Source of the DNA: Musa acuminata AAA Group | Taxonomy: Eukaryota > Streptophyta > Magnoliopsida > Zingiberales > Musaceae | Assembly (NCBI RefSeq): GCF_036884655.1 | Contig: NC_088339.1 | Coordinates: forward strand, 21,831,001-21,895,000 | DNA length: 64,000 bases | Direction of reading: 5' to 3' | Shown here: positions 50,601 to 63,490 of the stretch, piece by piece | Layout: each line of letters opens with the position of its first letter | How positions within the stretch are numbered: the first letter of the stretch is position 1 | Position numbers and translations under genes: made by a program | The notes under the pieces: generated by a model | Seen by the model: only the letters and a program-made list of their open reading frames with translations | Database searches by the model: none | What the model was told of the DNA's origin: nothing

Positions 50601-53600
50601 CAAGCTATGACAAGGCAATCACGAGATACAGTTGATGAGTTATAAGGTTTTGTATAGTTGTCTACGATGCAAGTTGTGGAAGGAATGAAATAATAATTTG
50701 CATCATTTTCATAAGACTTGTTGAGTTGGCTCAAAGAAGATCTCTTAATAGGCATATGGGTTGAATCTTTTTTGAGATGTAGGGATCACCGAATTGATAA
50801 ATGATGATATAGTATTGAAGTGGTGTTAGGGTTAGGGTCGATCCTCCCATAAGTTAGAGGGGATGAGCTCCTCCTAGCATGACTAACCATCCCGAGAATC
50901 AAATGAGGGGTCTCCTTTTCGATATGCTTTTGAGAAGCATTGTAATTTTAATTTTTGTTTGATATTATCTTCTAAGACTCTTCTTCTAGTGTCATTTTGT
51001 TAATATCAGAATTGATTGATGATTCATATCATAGAATTAAATTGGCCTAGCCCACTTCATGAAGGTTCTCATGTATAAGAACTATACCTTCAAGTGGATG
51101 AACGACTTTCCTCGAGATGAATCCCTAGCATTATGAGTGTCACTTATCAAACTAGTATCGAGAGCATGTCTAAGATGATCACTCTAATACTTAAGTCTAA
51201 AGCTTTATTGAAAGTTTAAAAATGAAGTTTTGGTCTTAAATCATATATGAGAAGCTCTCATTTATGAAATAGTAAGCATTATAAAGTGGTAAGAGGAATA
51301 TTCTTGAAGTAAGGATTATTCCAAAGAACATTTTTTCCTCAGACTAGCTAGCAAATTCAAGTACTTAGGGCTCCATATATCAGGTTCTAATTGACCCAAA
51401 AATATCAAAAGAAAATAGTCATCATCAACAAAAAGTTCATGTTGGCACGAATCTGTAATGATCCATTAAGATTATGAATAATACCTAAGTTAAGAAGATT
51501 TACTATATATTAAATCAAATTTAATCATATAGATACATAATAGATTTTTTTTTCCACAAAGGATAAGTGATAAAAACAAATTTTAAGCATAAGACTTTGC
51601 GATATACTATAAATAATCAAGGTAGTTGACAAAGGAGACTCAATCGAATCTTATAGATACATCATATAGTTTATTGAATGAGAAATACGAACTCCTATGT
51701 TGTTATATGAGTCCAAACAAACCACATCTCCATAGCTAAAACACAATTATGCCGATATTTAAGATTCTATTGAGAATTCAAAAGACCCGTCCAATATGCT
51801 CCAGATCTCTTGCTCAAAAATCAGATCAAGGTTCGAACTTTAGTTATATCAGTACATCGTTTGTCCATCTCCATGGCAATCGACCACTCCTAGATAGGTT
51901 TTGATGTGTCCAAATGATGTCTGAAAATTAAAATAGAAATATTATTAATTTTATGATATTGGCTTTATTTAGATTTATAAATATATTTATACAGATTTTT
52001 TTGGAAAAAACCCTTCCGTATACATGTACTAGAATACATATAAGCGAGACATATACAAGACATGAACATCATTGGTGAATTTCTCATAAATTATGCTTAA
52101 TTATCATCTTCCAATTTGACCAGTGTTTTGATCTCGTATCGTCACCGTCACCTTAGGCGAACGACTAATTATGTGAGGCTAGCTGAATTGCTTCATGAGA
52201 TTGTATTATCGTCCATAGCTACTACCACAAATACCATAACAACCATCCAATTAGTACTTCAAATCATACTCAAAGAGACTGATATCATCCAAAAATTAAT
52301 AATGCATGAGAATCATGCTCCAAGTTTCGTTAATTAGCATTGTCATGCTTAACATATTTGACACTTAGCTCCAAATGCTCTTGAATGATAAGGTCCCAAT
52401 GGAGATTGTTTATACTTCATTAGTTAGGACTTGGATAGTGATCTCTTGTGCGTCCAATATCACGGGAGTTTGATGTGGTGGACAAAGAATTATATGTTCC
52501 ATCGACTTCTTGTCCCTCTTCTATTTCTAGTTTTCCATTGCTGTGTTGGATGCGAGCTTTATATCTGACCTAACCATCATCTCATCTCACTCGTAACTTC
52601 TTTATGAGACGATTGCACCAACACATTAAAAATGCATATGTGCCTCTCTGGTCTGTAAGAATCGATTGATCAAGGAGACCATGAGATGATGCAATGCTAG
52701 AATCAGTAAAGAAGAACTACAAGGATAAAACGTTTGCAGCATACATGGTGATGACAAGGAACGCATTTGATGCATTAGCTATGTTCATTTCACAATCCAT
52801 AATCTGCTTTGATCCAAAGGCCAAAGTTAGGTCAGTGAGACATCCTATCTCCAGGAGCCAGTGATGGATCATAGTCGGGTTCAGGTTCCTCTCTCTCTTA
52901 AAGATTAGGCAAAGCAAAGCCCTCTGCCGTCAGAAGGTGATATGAGATTAAACAGCAATATCTTGATCAACTCTTTCCAAATTAAATACACTAAAAGGTG
53001 TTAATGGGCATAGAATGATGTAAATGTGGACCTCTCCATCCACATCCGACCTAAAATTAATCTTGTTCGGTTCCAGGCATATTTGCTCATGCATGTTGTC
53101 ATGGAACTCATGCTAATTAAAAGCATATGTCACAATGGACTTCCCACAGTCTCTTCGTAACCCTTCTTCTTCTTCTTCTTCTTCTTACGAGACAAACTAC
53201 AATTAGGTCCTTTAAAGTGCAGAGTTGCTTGTGCTTGTACCAGTCTTGATGTAAACTATAATTAGGTCATACAGTATGCAAATCATGATTGGAAGTCTTG
53301 GAGTTGTTCACTTTAAACATGCTTTGTTAGCAGCTATGACTTTCCTTACTACGTCATGCACATGAACTCATGGAGATTGGAGAGTACAAATATGATTAGG
53401 TTTAGGTCATTGCAAGACTCTTAAACACTTGTATAAACATGTTCAATTGTGATAGGTGATAGAGAACTGTAGCCATCAATGAATCACTTATTTTATGCTC
53501 TCTCGTGATCCATGCATCGATGGACTTCACAAAGCTATAGTAAAGTCACAATAAAGCTAATTAGTATATCATCGATGATGAGATAATTGATCTGCTTACT

Positions 53601-55312
53601 TTGTTAAGTCTGAATCATTCCCGAAAATATTTAAACTTAATCTAACATTAGGATAACGATAAATATTCAATTCAAACATTTATTCATTACCGATATGAGA
53701 TTAAACCTCGGTGTTACACATTGATCAAGAAAGATGGGAAAGAAATGAAATCTAACATGATGTTTTTCTTGTTTTTCAGCATTGTGTAGTTCCATGATTC
53801 ATGAAATCCTTGGTGAATTTCCAAATCCTAAAATCATTTAGTTTGTTGTAATGATTCGCGAATATGATTCTTAAATGAACTTATAATAAGGTGAGATTTA
53901 GTTTCCAAATAGTGGAAGTGCAAGGGTAAATAAAACCAGCTCTGGAACCTTAGGCTTCACCACCATCATCATCCTATCTTCATTAGAGTTTTTTGTTGGT
54001 ACTCTTAAATTTAGAATATGTGAGTGGTTGCTTTTATATATCCGTATTAGCCAATAATTGCTAGATTAAACTTTTGAGTAGAGTTGAAGTATGTCCAACT
54101 ACCATAATAATATAATGTCGATTTGATCCACCAAGAAAATTTCTCTTTGGATCCGAGGAAAATATAATAAATAACATGCGAGAAAATAAACTGGCAATTG
54201 ACTCATTGTAAGTTTTCATGAGATTTCTCTAGATTTTTTTTCTGAAAGGATTAAAGTGAATTTGACAACATTTATGATGTTACACTCATAAATAAAATTT
54301 TCATGCTAAAATTAGTTTCGGAGTTAAAAATGTAGATGAAGTCTTGAAAGCCATAAGACAAAAATATCTAATCCAGTGAGAATTATTTTGTGTTTTGAGA
54401 TGCACCCAAGGTTTTTTATATTGTGGCTTTGGGATTTATATGTTCGTAGGCTTGATGTCATGGATGGTTTCACGTATTCTTTGACCCAAGTGGCATTATG
54501 CTATGCCAAATTTAGAGAATATGAGATGGACACATTAAGAGAGTGCCATTACATCAGCTAAATACGATGAAAATGTTATGGATAGGACATTCAGAACCAC
54601 TCAGATGTCGAGATATCAATCATGTGATACTAGCATATCGATCATCTGATATCAAGACATCGATTGTCCATTCATTACTTTCTCTTAATCTCGATCGTTT
54701 GTTTAATTGGTCAAATTAAAATTTTAATATTAATTAAAATTTAAATAGATTAATGATTGCCCTTATAGAAAATAAGATGGATGATTTGTAAGGAACATTC
54801 CACAACTCTTCTATGAAAATTTGCAGTCAATAATATAAGCCAACTCTTGTGCCATATACACAAGAAGAGAAATTTGATGAAAAATAATAAATATATATTT
54901 ATAAAACTATAATTTCAGATTTTTTTTTGCCTCTCAATTTATCGTGAGTTAAAATCAATATAACTTTTTATTCTTCATCAAAAATAAATAACAAGAGAAT
55001 TTTTGAAAAGATTGAATCGCTGAGAAAATGATCGTTTTGTTATTTTCCTAATTAAGAAAGACTTTATAATATCAAATTAATAAATAATCGTGACAAATTA
55101 AGAGTGTAGGATTCTTTATTAGCAAGTAAATCAACTGAGATTTACTCTTATCCTGATTTAAATATTCACATAAGTGTGTAAAATGTAGAATTTTTAAGCT
55201 TGACAGCCAACCAACCTAATAATATCATGAAATGTATATCATTGATAATAAGTTTACCAATAACAATTCTAACTAATTTTAACTTAATGACAAATAAATT
55301 TAAATATATATT

Positions 55313-55313
<1 letters not shown>
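50601..55313. other. Gene-poor AT-rich intergenic DNA
   Basis: No gene, RNA or LTR structure that I can support. A CTT trinucleotide run lies at 53163-53186, and short repeats of ATATCGAT/ATCAAG type near 54600-54670. ORFs at 52116-52337 and 54376-54561 are short and without features. Confidence 0.5.
53163..53186. repeat. (CTT)n microsatellite
   Basis: Eight or so CTT units in intergenic DNA. Confidence 0.9.

Positions 55314-55349
<36 letters not shown>
55314..55349. repeat. (TA)n microsatellite
   Basis: Pure TA array of about 18 units. Confidence 0.9.
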
Positions 55350-55352
<3 letters not shown>

Positions 55353-55522
55353 TGAGCATAAGATAAAAGTGTTATTTAACTTAGAATTTTTCATTGTATT
55401 TACTCATAACTTATAAATGAAATGATTGTGAAAAAATATTTTATACTTCCAAAAGTATATTAGAGCACATGGCTATTGAATTCCTTTTTCCTATAATCTT
55501 TTCATAATAAGTTTTTTTTTTT

Positions 55523-55867
55523 AAGATAGTGTTAAGAAAAAATATCGTTGATATATTTATCAATTCAATATTATCCTAATCCATATGTTTAGAATCGTCC
55601 AAGGTAGAAATTGTCTCCTTCTGAGATCAAAATATCATGCTCTTGAGATAGAAATATCGTACTCCCAAGATATTTATTTTTTAAGATAGTGTTAAGAAAA
55701 AATAATTTTTTTTTTAAGATAGTGTTAAGAAAAAATATTGTTGATATCTTTATCAATTCAATATGATACTAATCCATATGTTTAGAATCGTCCAAGGTAG
55801 AAAATGTCTCCTTCCGAGATAAAAATATCATGTTCTTGAGATAGAAATATCGTACTCCCAAGATATT
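55523..55867. repeat. Tandem duplication of ~150 bp (period 193)
   Basis: The segment 55523-55675 recurs at 55716-55867 with few changes; both start AAGATAGTGTTAAGAAAAAA and end with GTACTCCCAAGATATT. A third, short partial copy of the start lies between them at 55683. Confidence 0.9.
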
Positions 55868-58417
55868 ACATATACAAATATCGAAGTTAGAAAAGGCTTT
55901 ACAAGCTAGACCCTGCGACACTTAAGTTAGTCTATAGATCGACTTCTCTAGGTCTATGTCCTTGATTTAAATACCTTTATATCTAGAGTTAATGATGTAT
56001 TTTTATATTTAACTTTGGAGAGATAAAATATTCCCATAAAGATTATATAGGAAAGATAGTTTATGATCGTCTTGAATTGTTTGTTGGACTCGTACAACAA
56101 AATATTCTTATGAATATTGTACGTGAGAGATATCTTATAATCATCCCAAATTATCCCTTCGACTTCTATTCGTGTGGGTAAGCGAATGAATCTAGGCCTT
56201 TTCATTTCATGAACCTATGCTTGCGTGATGGGTAAAGATTGACTAATTATATATTTTCTATTGGGTCAAAAAATCATGATAAATTTCTTATTATTTCTAG
56301 AAAGCCATTAAATGTACGTAAGATCTTATTTCCTTAATCGAATAGATGTGCTCATCCCTTTCGTCACACCATCTGAAGCTGGCGAATCATCAAAAGGATG
56401 TCCTTCGGAATTCTCTCTGAACCCATCGTTGCTGATGCAACGGCCGCACTAATGGTCTCAACGAAGAAATCCTCTCTATCTCTGTCTCTCTCAAGCAGCA
56501 TAGTAATTGGTTAAAGGATTCAAAAAGAGTGTGCCATGGATAATGACAACAAATTCTACGATGCAGTGGCTCTTCCACTTGGACCGAGCAAAATTTTGGG
56601 CATGAAACCTGCCTTGTTTGAGTTGGTGAGGTTTGACTTTAGTACGAAGATGGTTTGGTGGTTGACCTATTCAAAGCTGACCTTATTCAGCATCAGTTTC
56701 AGTCCAACATGGGTCTCTCACAGCTGCATGCTTCCCATGGCGACCCTCCCTTTTTCGTTTGCTTGGATGCAGACCACCCCACAGCATATCTTCCCTGAAC
56801 GATGCCTCCTGCCATTCCTATCTTCAACGGTGCATGCATAGTTTCAGTCGACACAAGAGACAGATAATTATTAGTGCATGCTAGAATTGGTTAATAATTT
56901 TGGATCTGCAGAGATAATGTCCTTTGAAGAACAACGAATTCTAATATAGAATCAACTTTTTCTTTTGAAGAAAGAAAAACCTGTAATTAAGATTTGTTAT
57001 AATATAATTATCTCATATATCTTCAGGGGGTTCTCTAATGGAGGCGAGAGAATAATTTATCACACTCAACAAAAATTTCGGTTTTGGACAAAGGAGTGCA
57101 GAACGTGTGGACTGGAATTGGTATTTATTTTTTAGATTTATGAAGATTTGTTTTTTTGAGAATAAAGAATTATATATAGACATGACTTCTTTGTAAAGTA
57201 ATAAAATTCTTAAAATTATGACTGATTATTGGATAAATTCTGAAAAAAAGTTTTTTACTTTTATAAATTTTATCATACAATGTTTTTATTTTATTTTTTA
57301 ATAATTTTTTTAAAATAACTATTCTATCCCTTCATCGATCGTCTCGCTTTCACTTAACCTAGCTTAGCCTATCGGCTATAGCCTTCGTCATTGTTCCTAG
57401 AACCAAATAATCTACGACGATTTTACTCGCTCAAAATCAACGGCGGATGACCCTGTATGTGGTGGAGGGGATAGTTTTAATTATTATTATCTTCATCATC
57501 TCATGCTACTTACACCCCTTTACATATAGTCTTATGCGAAAGCTAACTGTCTCCCTTCATTTGCAATCGTCATAGAAGAGTTAGTAACTCTCATGCAACG
57601 ATTTCAAGCAAAAGAGGATAATCGGCTCTCGTATAAGATTATAGGTGAATGGAGCAATCAACGAAAGAAGAAATAAAATAGACTTTTAACATGTTTGGAT
57701 GTGCTGTTTTATTTTTTTTCAAAATAAATATGCTCTAAAAAAATAAAAAGATATACTTTTTTAAAAAAATTATTTAAAAAAATAAAAAAATATTATTTTC
57801 TAGTTTTTTCTGCAGCAAAATAAGTAGTGAATAATCGAGTTGTGAGTGGCGCTTAAGAATAAGATAGCTCAACAGGTAAAATCTCTACGTTGATCAGATA
57901 CTTGTTCAACCCACTTGACGGTACACCCTTGGCACCCACGGCACGAAACACGAACGCCCACGTGGGTTATTGACCAATCCCAACGCGATTTTAAAGGGAG
58001 CCGTACCACGATGGCGTAAGACAAAGTGTCCATCCTCAAGCAAGCGTAATTCGTGACGTAAGTAGTCAACCCGAAAGAACGCTTACATTTGGAAGAGATA
58101 CGGTGGAGACTCTACCGTGGCAACATCTGGGCCGTCCGTGGTTACGTTTCTTGGACGCCTTCCTCCTTCCCCCTCGATAAGATCTATTATAGCTCACCCC
58201 CATCTGCGACACTCACTGCTATACCGCACGGTCTCACGAGACGATCCCCCCTTACGTGCTTTCGGAATCGCGGGTCCCGTCGGATGACCGCAGGGCAGCT
58301 CGACGGCTGTCGGGTCGTAACGGAACGTCCCGATAAGATACACGATATATTACTCCGATAAATTGAGATATAAAAACGGTTCTCGAGATTCTTCCTATTG
58401 CGTGTATTCTTCCTCCT
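55868..58417. other. Intergenic DNA upstream of ADC
   Basis: AT-rich until about 57840, then more GC-rich. An isolated 101-codon ORF at 56536-56841 has a good ATG context but no recognisable features. From about 58050 on the sequence probably belongs to the ADC promoter. Confidence 0.45.
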
Positions 58418-58425
58418 ATATAAAC
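58418..58425 (+). promoter_or_regulatory. TATA box of ADC gene
   Basis: TATATAAA in an otherwise GC/CT-rich stretch, 459 bases before the ADC start codon. Transcription would start near 58450. Confidence 0.7.
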
Positions 58426-58449
58426 CCCCCCATACCTCGACTCGAACTC

Positions 58450-58883
58450 GCGCCTGGTTCTGCTTCTTCGTTCCCTCTACCTGCGCCGCGCCCCTCCACG
58501 CTTCCCCGTTAGGGTTCCGTCCCGTCTGACGTCTCCATCTACCGCTACGCGTCTCTGAAGGCTCCCTTATTCCCCTTATCTGAGGGTGTGGCCAGGTCGG
58601 CGGTGGTTGGTTCCGCGAATCCCCGGCGAGCTCCGCCCCTTGCGGTGCTCTTCGGTCATCGATCCCTTCGTCTCCACCGTCTTCCGAGGGATTTTGTGGC
58701 GTGGGGATTTTGTGGTCGTCTGAGGGAGCGCTAGGATTTACCTTCTTCATATCAGACCATTCCTGCTTCGTTTGGGGGGGTAGCCGAGGCTCCGGCCTCG
58801 GCGGCTTGCAAAGCCCCCATCTTGACATCGAGATCTGAAGTAGCGTCCTTTTTCCCTTTGTTTGCGGCTACTACCGGGAAGAG
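58450..58883 (+). promoter_or_regulatory. Long 5' leader of ADC, no upstream ATG
   Basis: If transcription starts about 30 bases after the TATA box, the leader is about 430 nt, pyrimidine- and GC-rich. I find no ATG on the plus strand before the coding start at 58884. An unseen leader intron cannot be ruled out. Confidence 0.5.
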
Positions 58884-61034
58884 ATGCCGGCCTTCACGTG
58901 CGTCGATGCTGCAGTGCCACCCCATGGCTACGCCTTTGCGTGGGACGGCGCTCTTCCCGCGCAGGGGGCAATCCCCGGCGACGCTTCGACGACGGCGGAT
59001 GGCCCCACCGCCGACTTGTCCTCCCCGTGGTCCACTGACCTCTCCGCTAAGCTCTACCGGATCGATGGATGGGGTGCGCCCTACTTCTGCGTCAATGCTT
59101 CCGGCGACATCTCTGTCAGGCCGCACGGCGCCGCCACCCTCCCCCACCAGGAGATCGACCTGATGAAGGTGGTGAAGAAGGCCTCCGGCCCCAAGTCCGC
59201 CGGCGGGCTCGGTCTCCGTCTTCCACTCCTCGTCCGCTTTACTGACGTCCTCAAGCACCGGCTTGAGTCCCTGCAGCAGGCTTTCGACGTCGCCATCCGA
59301 TCCAATGGCTACGGCTCCCGTTACCAGGGGGTCTACCCGGTGAAGTGCAACCAGGATCGGCACCTCGTGGAGGACATCATGGAGTTCGGGGCGCCATTCG
59401 ACTTCGGCCTCGAGGCCGGGTCCAAGGCCGAGCTCCTCCTCGCCATGACCTGCCTGACGAGGGCGAGGCCCGAGGCATTCCTCATCTGCAACGGATACAA
59501 AGACGAGGAGTACATCACCCTCGCCCTCATCGCCCGGAGCATGGATCTCAACACGGTGATCGTCCTGGAGCAGGAGGAGGAGCTTGACACGGTCGTCGAG
59601 ACCAGCGAGAGGCTCGGCGTCCGGCCGGTGATTGGCCTCCGGGCCAAGCTCCGCACCAAGCATTCCGGCCATTTCGGATCCACCTCCGGGGAGAAGGGCA
59701 AGTTCGGGCTGTCCACTGCACAGATCCTCTCCGTCGCCCAGAAGCTGCAGCGCCTCGAGATGCTCGATTGTCTGCAACTCCTGCATTTCCACATCGGCTC
59801 GCAGATCCCATCCACAGCGCTGCTATCCGACGGGGTCGGCGAGGCCGCCAATATCTACTGCGAGCTCGCAAGGCTCGGGGCGTTGATGCGTGTGATCGAC
59901 ATCGGCGGTGGCCTCGGTATCGACTACGATGGCTCTCGCTCTGGTGGCTCGGACATGTCGGTGGGCTACGGCCTCGATGAATACGCCAATGCTGTGGTCC
60001 GGGCGGTTATGCTCGCTTGTGACCGGAAGCATGTGGGCCACCCGATCATTTGCAGCGAGAGCGGCCGGGCTCTCGTATCCCACCAGTCGGTGCTCATCTT
60101 TGAAGCGGTCTCATCCACCAGCACTAAGTCTGAGGCATCGTCGTCGATCTGGCCTAACCACGCGTGCCTTCTTGATGAGCTTGCGGATGATGCTCATTCT
60201 GATTACCACAATTTGATTGCCGCTTCCCTCCGCCGCGAGAACGAGACCAGCGTTCTATATGCTGAGAAGTTGAAGCAGAAGTGCGTCGACCATTTCAAGG
60301 ACGGCATTCTCGGCCTCGAGCACCTGGCGGCTGTCGATGCTGTCTGCGACCTTGTGTCGAAGGAGTTCGATGTTGCCGATCCGGTGAAGACATACCATGT
60401 CAACCTATCGCTTTTCACCTCGATTCCCGATTTCTGGGCGATCGGGCAACTCTTCCCCATTGTTCCAATTCATCGTCTTGACCAGCGGCCGGTGGTCAAG
60501 GGGATTCTGTCGGACCTAACATGCGACAGCGACGGGAAGGTCGATCGGTTCATCGGGGGGCAGTCGAGCCTCCCGTTGCACGAGCTCGAGAGGGGCGGCG
60601 GGGCGGGCGGATACTACCTGGGGATGTTTCTGGGAGGGGCTTACCAGGAGGCGCTCGGCGGGCTGCACAACCTCTTCGGGACGCCGAGCGTTGTGCGGGT
60701 GTCGCAGGCCGACGGGCCGCGCTGCTTTGCGGTGACGCTGGCGGTGCCCGGCGCGTCGTGCACGGACGTCCTGCGAGCGATGCAGCATGAGCCCGAAGTG
60801 ATGTTCGAGACACTCAAGCAACGCGCGGAGTGCGCGGGCGGGGACGCGGTGTCGTGCGCCCTCGCCCTCGCCCACTCCTTCGACACCATGCCGTACCTGG
60901 TCTTCGACGCCAACGGCGGGTACAGCGTCGTCTCCGGCGGCGACGAGGGCACCGATGGGATGAGCAGCTACTCGGACGGGTGCGGCGAGGAGGGAGACCA
61001 GGAGTGGGAGTCCATGCGATGCTTGAACGTGTGA
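58884..61034 (+). CDS. ADC: Arginine decarboxylase, intronless, 716 aa
   Basis: A PLP enzyme that turns arginine into agmatine and CO2, the first step of the plant arginine route to putrescine. It is a group IV decarboxylase with an alanine-racemase-type barrel. Visible motifs: [10 protein letters not shown] with the PLP lysine K154, LLHFHIGSQ at 299-307, the phosphate-binding [12 protein letters not shown] at 339-350, ESGRAL at 392-397, and the C-terminal [11 protein letters not shown] with the active-site Cys C547. The length is normal for plant ADC (about 700). The first 40 residues are Ala/Pro-rich; plant ADCs are reported in plastids or cytosol and may be processed. The start at 58884 is the first ATG after the TATA box and matches the family's MPA start. 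High GC and lack of introns set it apart from the other genes here, but both are usual for plant ADC genes. It stands alone next to AT-rich repeats. Confidence 0.97.
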   Translation: MPAFTCVDAAVPPHGYAFAWDGALPAQGAIPGDASTTADGPTADLSSPWSTDLSAKLYRIDGWGAPYFCVNASGDISVRPHGAATLPHQEIDLMKVVKKASGPKSAGGLGLRLPLLVRFTDVLKHRLESLQQAFDVAIRSNGYGSRYQGVYPVKCNQDRHLVEDIMEFGAPFDFGLEAGSKAELLLAMTCLTRARPEAFLICNGYKDEEYITLALIARSMDLNTVIVLEQEEELDTVVETSERLGVRPVIGLRAKLRTKHSGHFGSTSGEKGKFGLSTAQILSVAQKLQRLEMLDCLQLLHFHIGSQIPSTALLSDGVGEAANIYCELARLGALMRVIDIGGGLGIDYDGSRSGGSDMSVGYGLDEYANAVVRAVMLACDRKHVGHPIICSESGRALVSHQSVLIFEAVSSTSTKSEASSSIWPNHACLLDELADDAHSDYHNLIAASLRRENETSVLYAEKLKQKCVDHFKDGILGLEHLAAVDAVCDLVSKEFDVADPVKTYHVNLSLFTSIPDFWAIGQLFPIVPIHRLDQRPVVKGILSDLTCDSDGKVDRFIGGQSSLPLHELERGGGAGGYYLGMFLGGAYQEALGGLHNLFGTPSVVRVSQADGPRCFAVTLAVPGASCTDVLRAMQHEPEVMFETLKQRAECAGGDAVSCALALAHSFDTMPYLVFDANGGYSVVSGGDEGTDGMSSYSDGCGEEGDQEWESMRCLNV

Positions 61035-61893
61035 AGGGGCGGTCAAGGTTGGCTAGCAGGCCACAAGTCGGAGCGTTTCATTGTTCTGCTGCCGTTTGTT
61101 TTAAGACTCCAAGTCTACTTTAATATTCGCGTCCTCCTTTTTATTGTAATAGATTTATCTTTCCAAGTGGTGGTTGCCAAGTGGTAGTTACTTGGTTATG
61201 GTTGGTTCCCCTCCGAGGGATGAGGATTCGAGGTGGGAAACGGCCGTTCGGATAAACTGGGGAATCGATTGTCGTCATTATGCACCATGCACTGTGCTAT
61301 TACTCGACCATGTGGACCGTGAGACTGCTGGTGTGTGTCGGGGCGGTACGGGACGTCGCTGGATGTGCGCCACGTTTTCTCCCTGATTCTGATCAGCCTC
61401 GGATGCACCCCATCTGTGTCGGAGACCGCAGCGGATCGAATCTGATATGATGAAAGGATCAACGGATTGTGCATATTAACACTGATGAATTTTTTCTTCG
61501 AATATATGTTTAAGATACTAATGTTTATCTAACTTACTTAGATCATAAAAATAGACAACGGAGTCGCATTCTAACTCAAAAATTATAGATAGATAGTTGG
61601 GTTTTAAATTCGAGTAGGAAAATTATATAGGTATCATAATTTAATATCGTTCTGTTATCAAAAAGCCAATAATAGCATACCGAAAATTTTGGGTATCTTA
61701 ATTCAATTATATTTGGTTTGATGTAGGTTTAGATAGAGAAACAAAAAAAATATTTATACCAAATTTGATTTGAGTTTCAGTTCTAATATTTGAGGTGTTA
61801 GTTATTGTTGGACTTGGATTAAGTATAATGTATAAGAATCTGCCTATAGATCGAAGTAGTTATCATATAATAATAATAACTATTTAGATTCGA
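61035..61893. other. ADC 3' UTR and intergenic DNA
   Basis: The 3' UTR probably ends near 61150, after TTTTTATTGTAATAG. Beyond that no gene is recognised, and the sequence turns AT-rich towards the microsatellite. Confidence 0.5.
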
Positions 61894-61895
61894 TT

Positions 61896-61926
<31 letters not shown>

Positions 61927-62104
61927 CATATATATGTATACATATACGTATATATATGTATATGTATATATACATATGTATATGTATATATACATATATA
62001 TATATATGTATACATATGTATATATGTATATACGTACATATATATACATATACATATGTATATGTATATACATATATATATATACACATATGTATACATA
62101 CATA

Positions 62105-62149
<45 letters not shown>

Positions 62150-62161
62150 ATACATATATGC

Positions 62162-62216
<55 letters not shown>

Positions 62217-62225
62217 CATATATGC

Positions 62226-62308
<83 letters not shown>

Positions 62309-62311
62309 CAT
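61894..62311. repeat. Large AT/ATAC microsatellite
   Basis: About 420 bases of alternating purine-pyrimidine AT with scattered ATAC, ATGT and ATGCATAA units. A block ending ACATACATATATGCATAAAT occurs twice (near 62150 and 62213). ORFs through it are only Tyr/Ile repeats. Confidence 0.95.
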
Positions 62312-62313
62312 AT

Positions 62314-63445
62314 TGTTGAATCTCATATTTTAATGATGAAACCAATTGATAGTATTTATGATTTGATCTACGTTTTGAGTGACGCAGGATGTTTCGATCA
62401 GGATGAGACAATTAAAGTATGAATAATCATGTTGGGCCGGAGGAAAACATGTTAGAAGATTGGACGTCGGGTCGGATGATCGGTTGACGTATCGACAGAA
62501 GGCTTCGGGCATCGGGCCAAGAAGAGCAAATATTATGCTAAGGATATCGGAGTTGCAGAGTCAACTGGTCAATTGGGCAATAGGCCACAAGAGAGGATGA
62601 TACGTCGAAGAATCGGACGAAGCGTCGAGGGACCAATGACATGCCGAACAATATGATTAATGCTTAGTATTAATTATCTAGATCGAATTGTGTTTTACAT
62701 GTGCTGGACTAACTACGATAGCAAGACATAAAGCAAAATGAAGTCTCGGAGTCAAGAACGCGATTTCGTTGGGAGTTCGAGAATTCGTCGGAAGTTTAGA
62801 CATTTATCGGAAGTTCTGCCGGAACCAACTGAGAAGTCCAGGAGCTTGCCAAAGAAGCTCGTTGGAACTCACCAAGAAGATCATCGTGAAGTCCAAGAGC
62901 TTGCCAGAAGTCCGCCGAAACATTATCGAGAGATTGTCGAAAGTTCGCTGGAAGCTCGCCGGAAGAAATCAGACTTATCTTGCTTAGAATATGTCTTAGG
63001 AATCTAGTTAACACATAATCAGAGTTGGGATTGGGAGGTAATCTCAACAACTATGTTAGGGGCCAACTGGGCCCGAAGTTGGATTGGTTTGGACCGGATT
63101 CAAGACCCAACCAGGGTGCTGAAATCTTGACCGATGGTGGTACCGCTTGGGGAATAGCACCCTAGGATTCATGGGCAGTGGTACCACCCCTGTTCGACGG
63201 TGGTACCACATGGTACCAGATCCTATGGTGGTAGGATTGCCCAGGAACGACGATGGTACTGTTTGCATTTACTTCTTGCTATTTATCTTTATTACAAATT
63301 GAATTCCTCATTCACTACGTTTCCGTACAATTTCAAGTTAACATCTTTATGAAATCAGTTTTATCGCAATAAAGTTTTTAAACCGACGTTATTTTATCAC
63401 TATACTAATTCACCCCCCCTCTTAGTGCCGACCCCGTTCTTAACA
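62314..63445 (+). repeat. 5' LTR of Copia element
   Basis: Starts TGTTGAATCTCATATTTTAA and ends CGTTCTTAACA, about 1132 bp, followed by a tRNA-iMet-like primer site. It contains GGTGGTACC-type words at 63135-63230 similar to the relic at 7010-7140. The second LTR is outside the window, so no comparison or target duplication is possible. The left border, next to the microsatellite, is inferred. Confidence 0.75.
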
Positions 63446-63446
63446 G

Positions 63447-63459
63447 TTAGTATCAGAGC
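63447..63459 (+). other. Primer-binding site of Copia element
   Basis: TTAGTATCAGAGC directly after the LTR: the tRNA-iMet site with one or two changes. Confidence 0.7.
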
Positions 63460-63490
63460 TTTTCTCATTTGGTTTAACACTTAAAAAGAA

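Noticed and set aside
52116..52337. 73-codon ORF
   Set aside because: Low complexity (Thr/Ile-rich), no features, in AT-rich intergenic DNA.
56536..56841. 101-codon ORF with ATG in good context
   Set aside because: It stands alone in gene-poor DNA, has no domain, signal or family resemblance that I recognise, and one ORF of this size is expected by chance.
57860..57920. tRNA-like words (TAGCTCAACAGGTAAA ... GTTCAACCC)
   Set aside because: No acceptor stem or complete cloverleaf could be formed.
58752..61046. Long minus-strand ORFs (346 and 176 codons) opposite ADC
   Set aside because: Shadows of the GC-rich, highly biased ADC coding sequence; their protein sequences are low in complexity and resemble nothing known.
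61880..62422. Long ORFs of Tyr/Ile repeats on both strands
   Set aside because: They are only translations of the AT/ATAC microsatellite.
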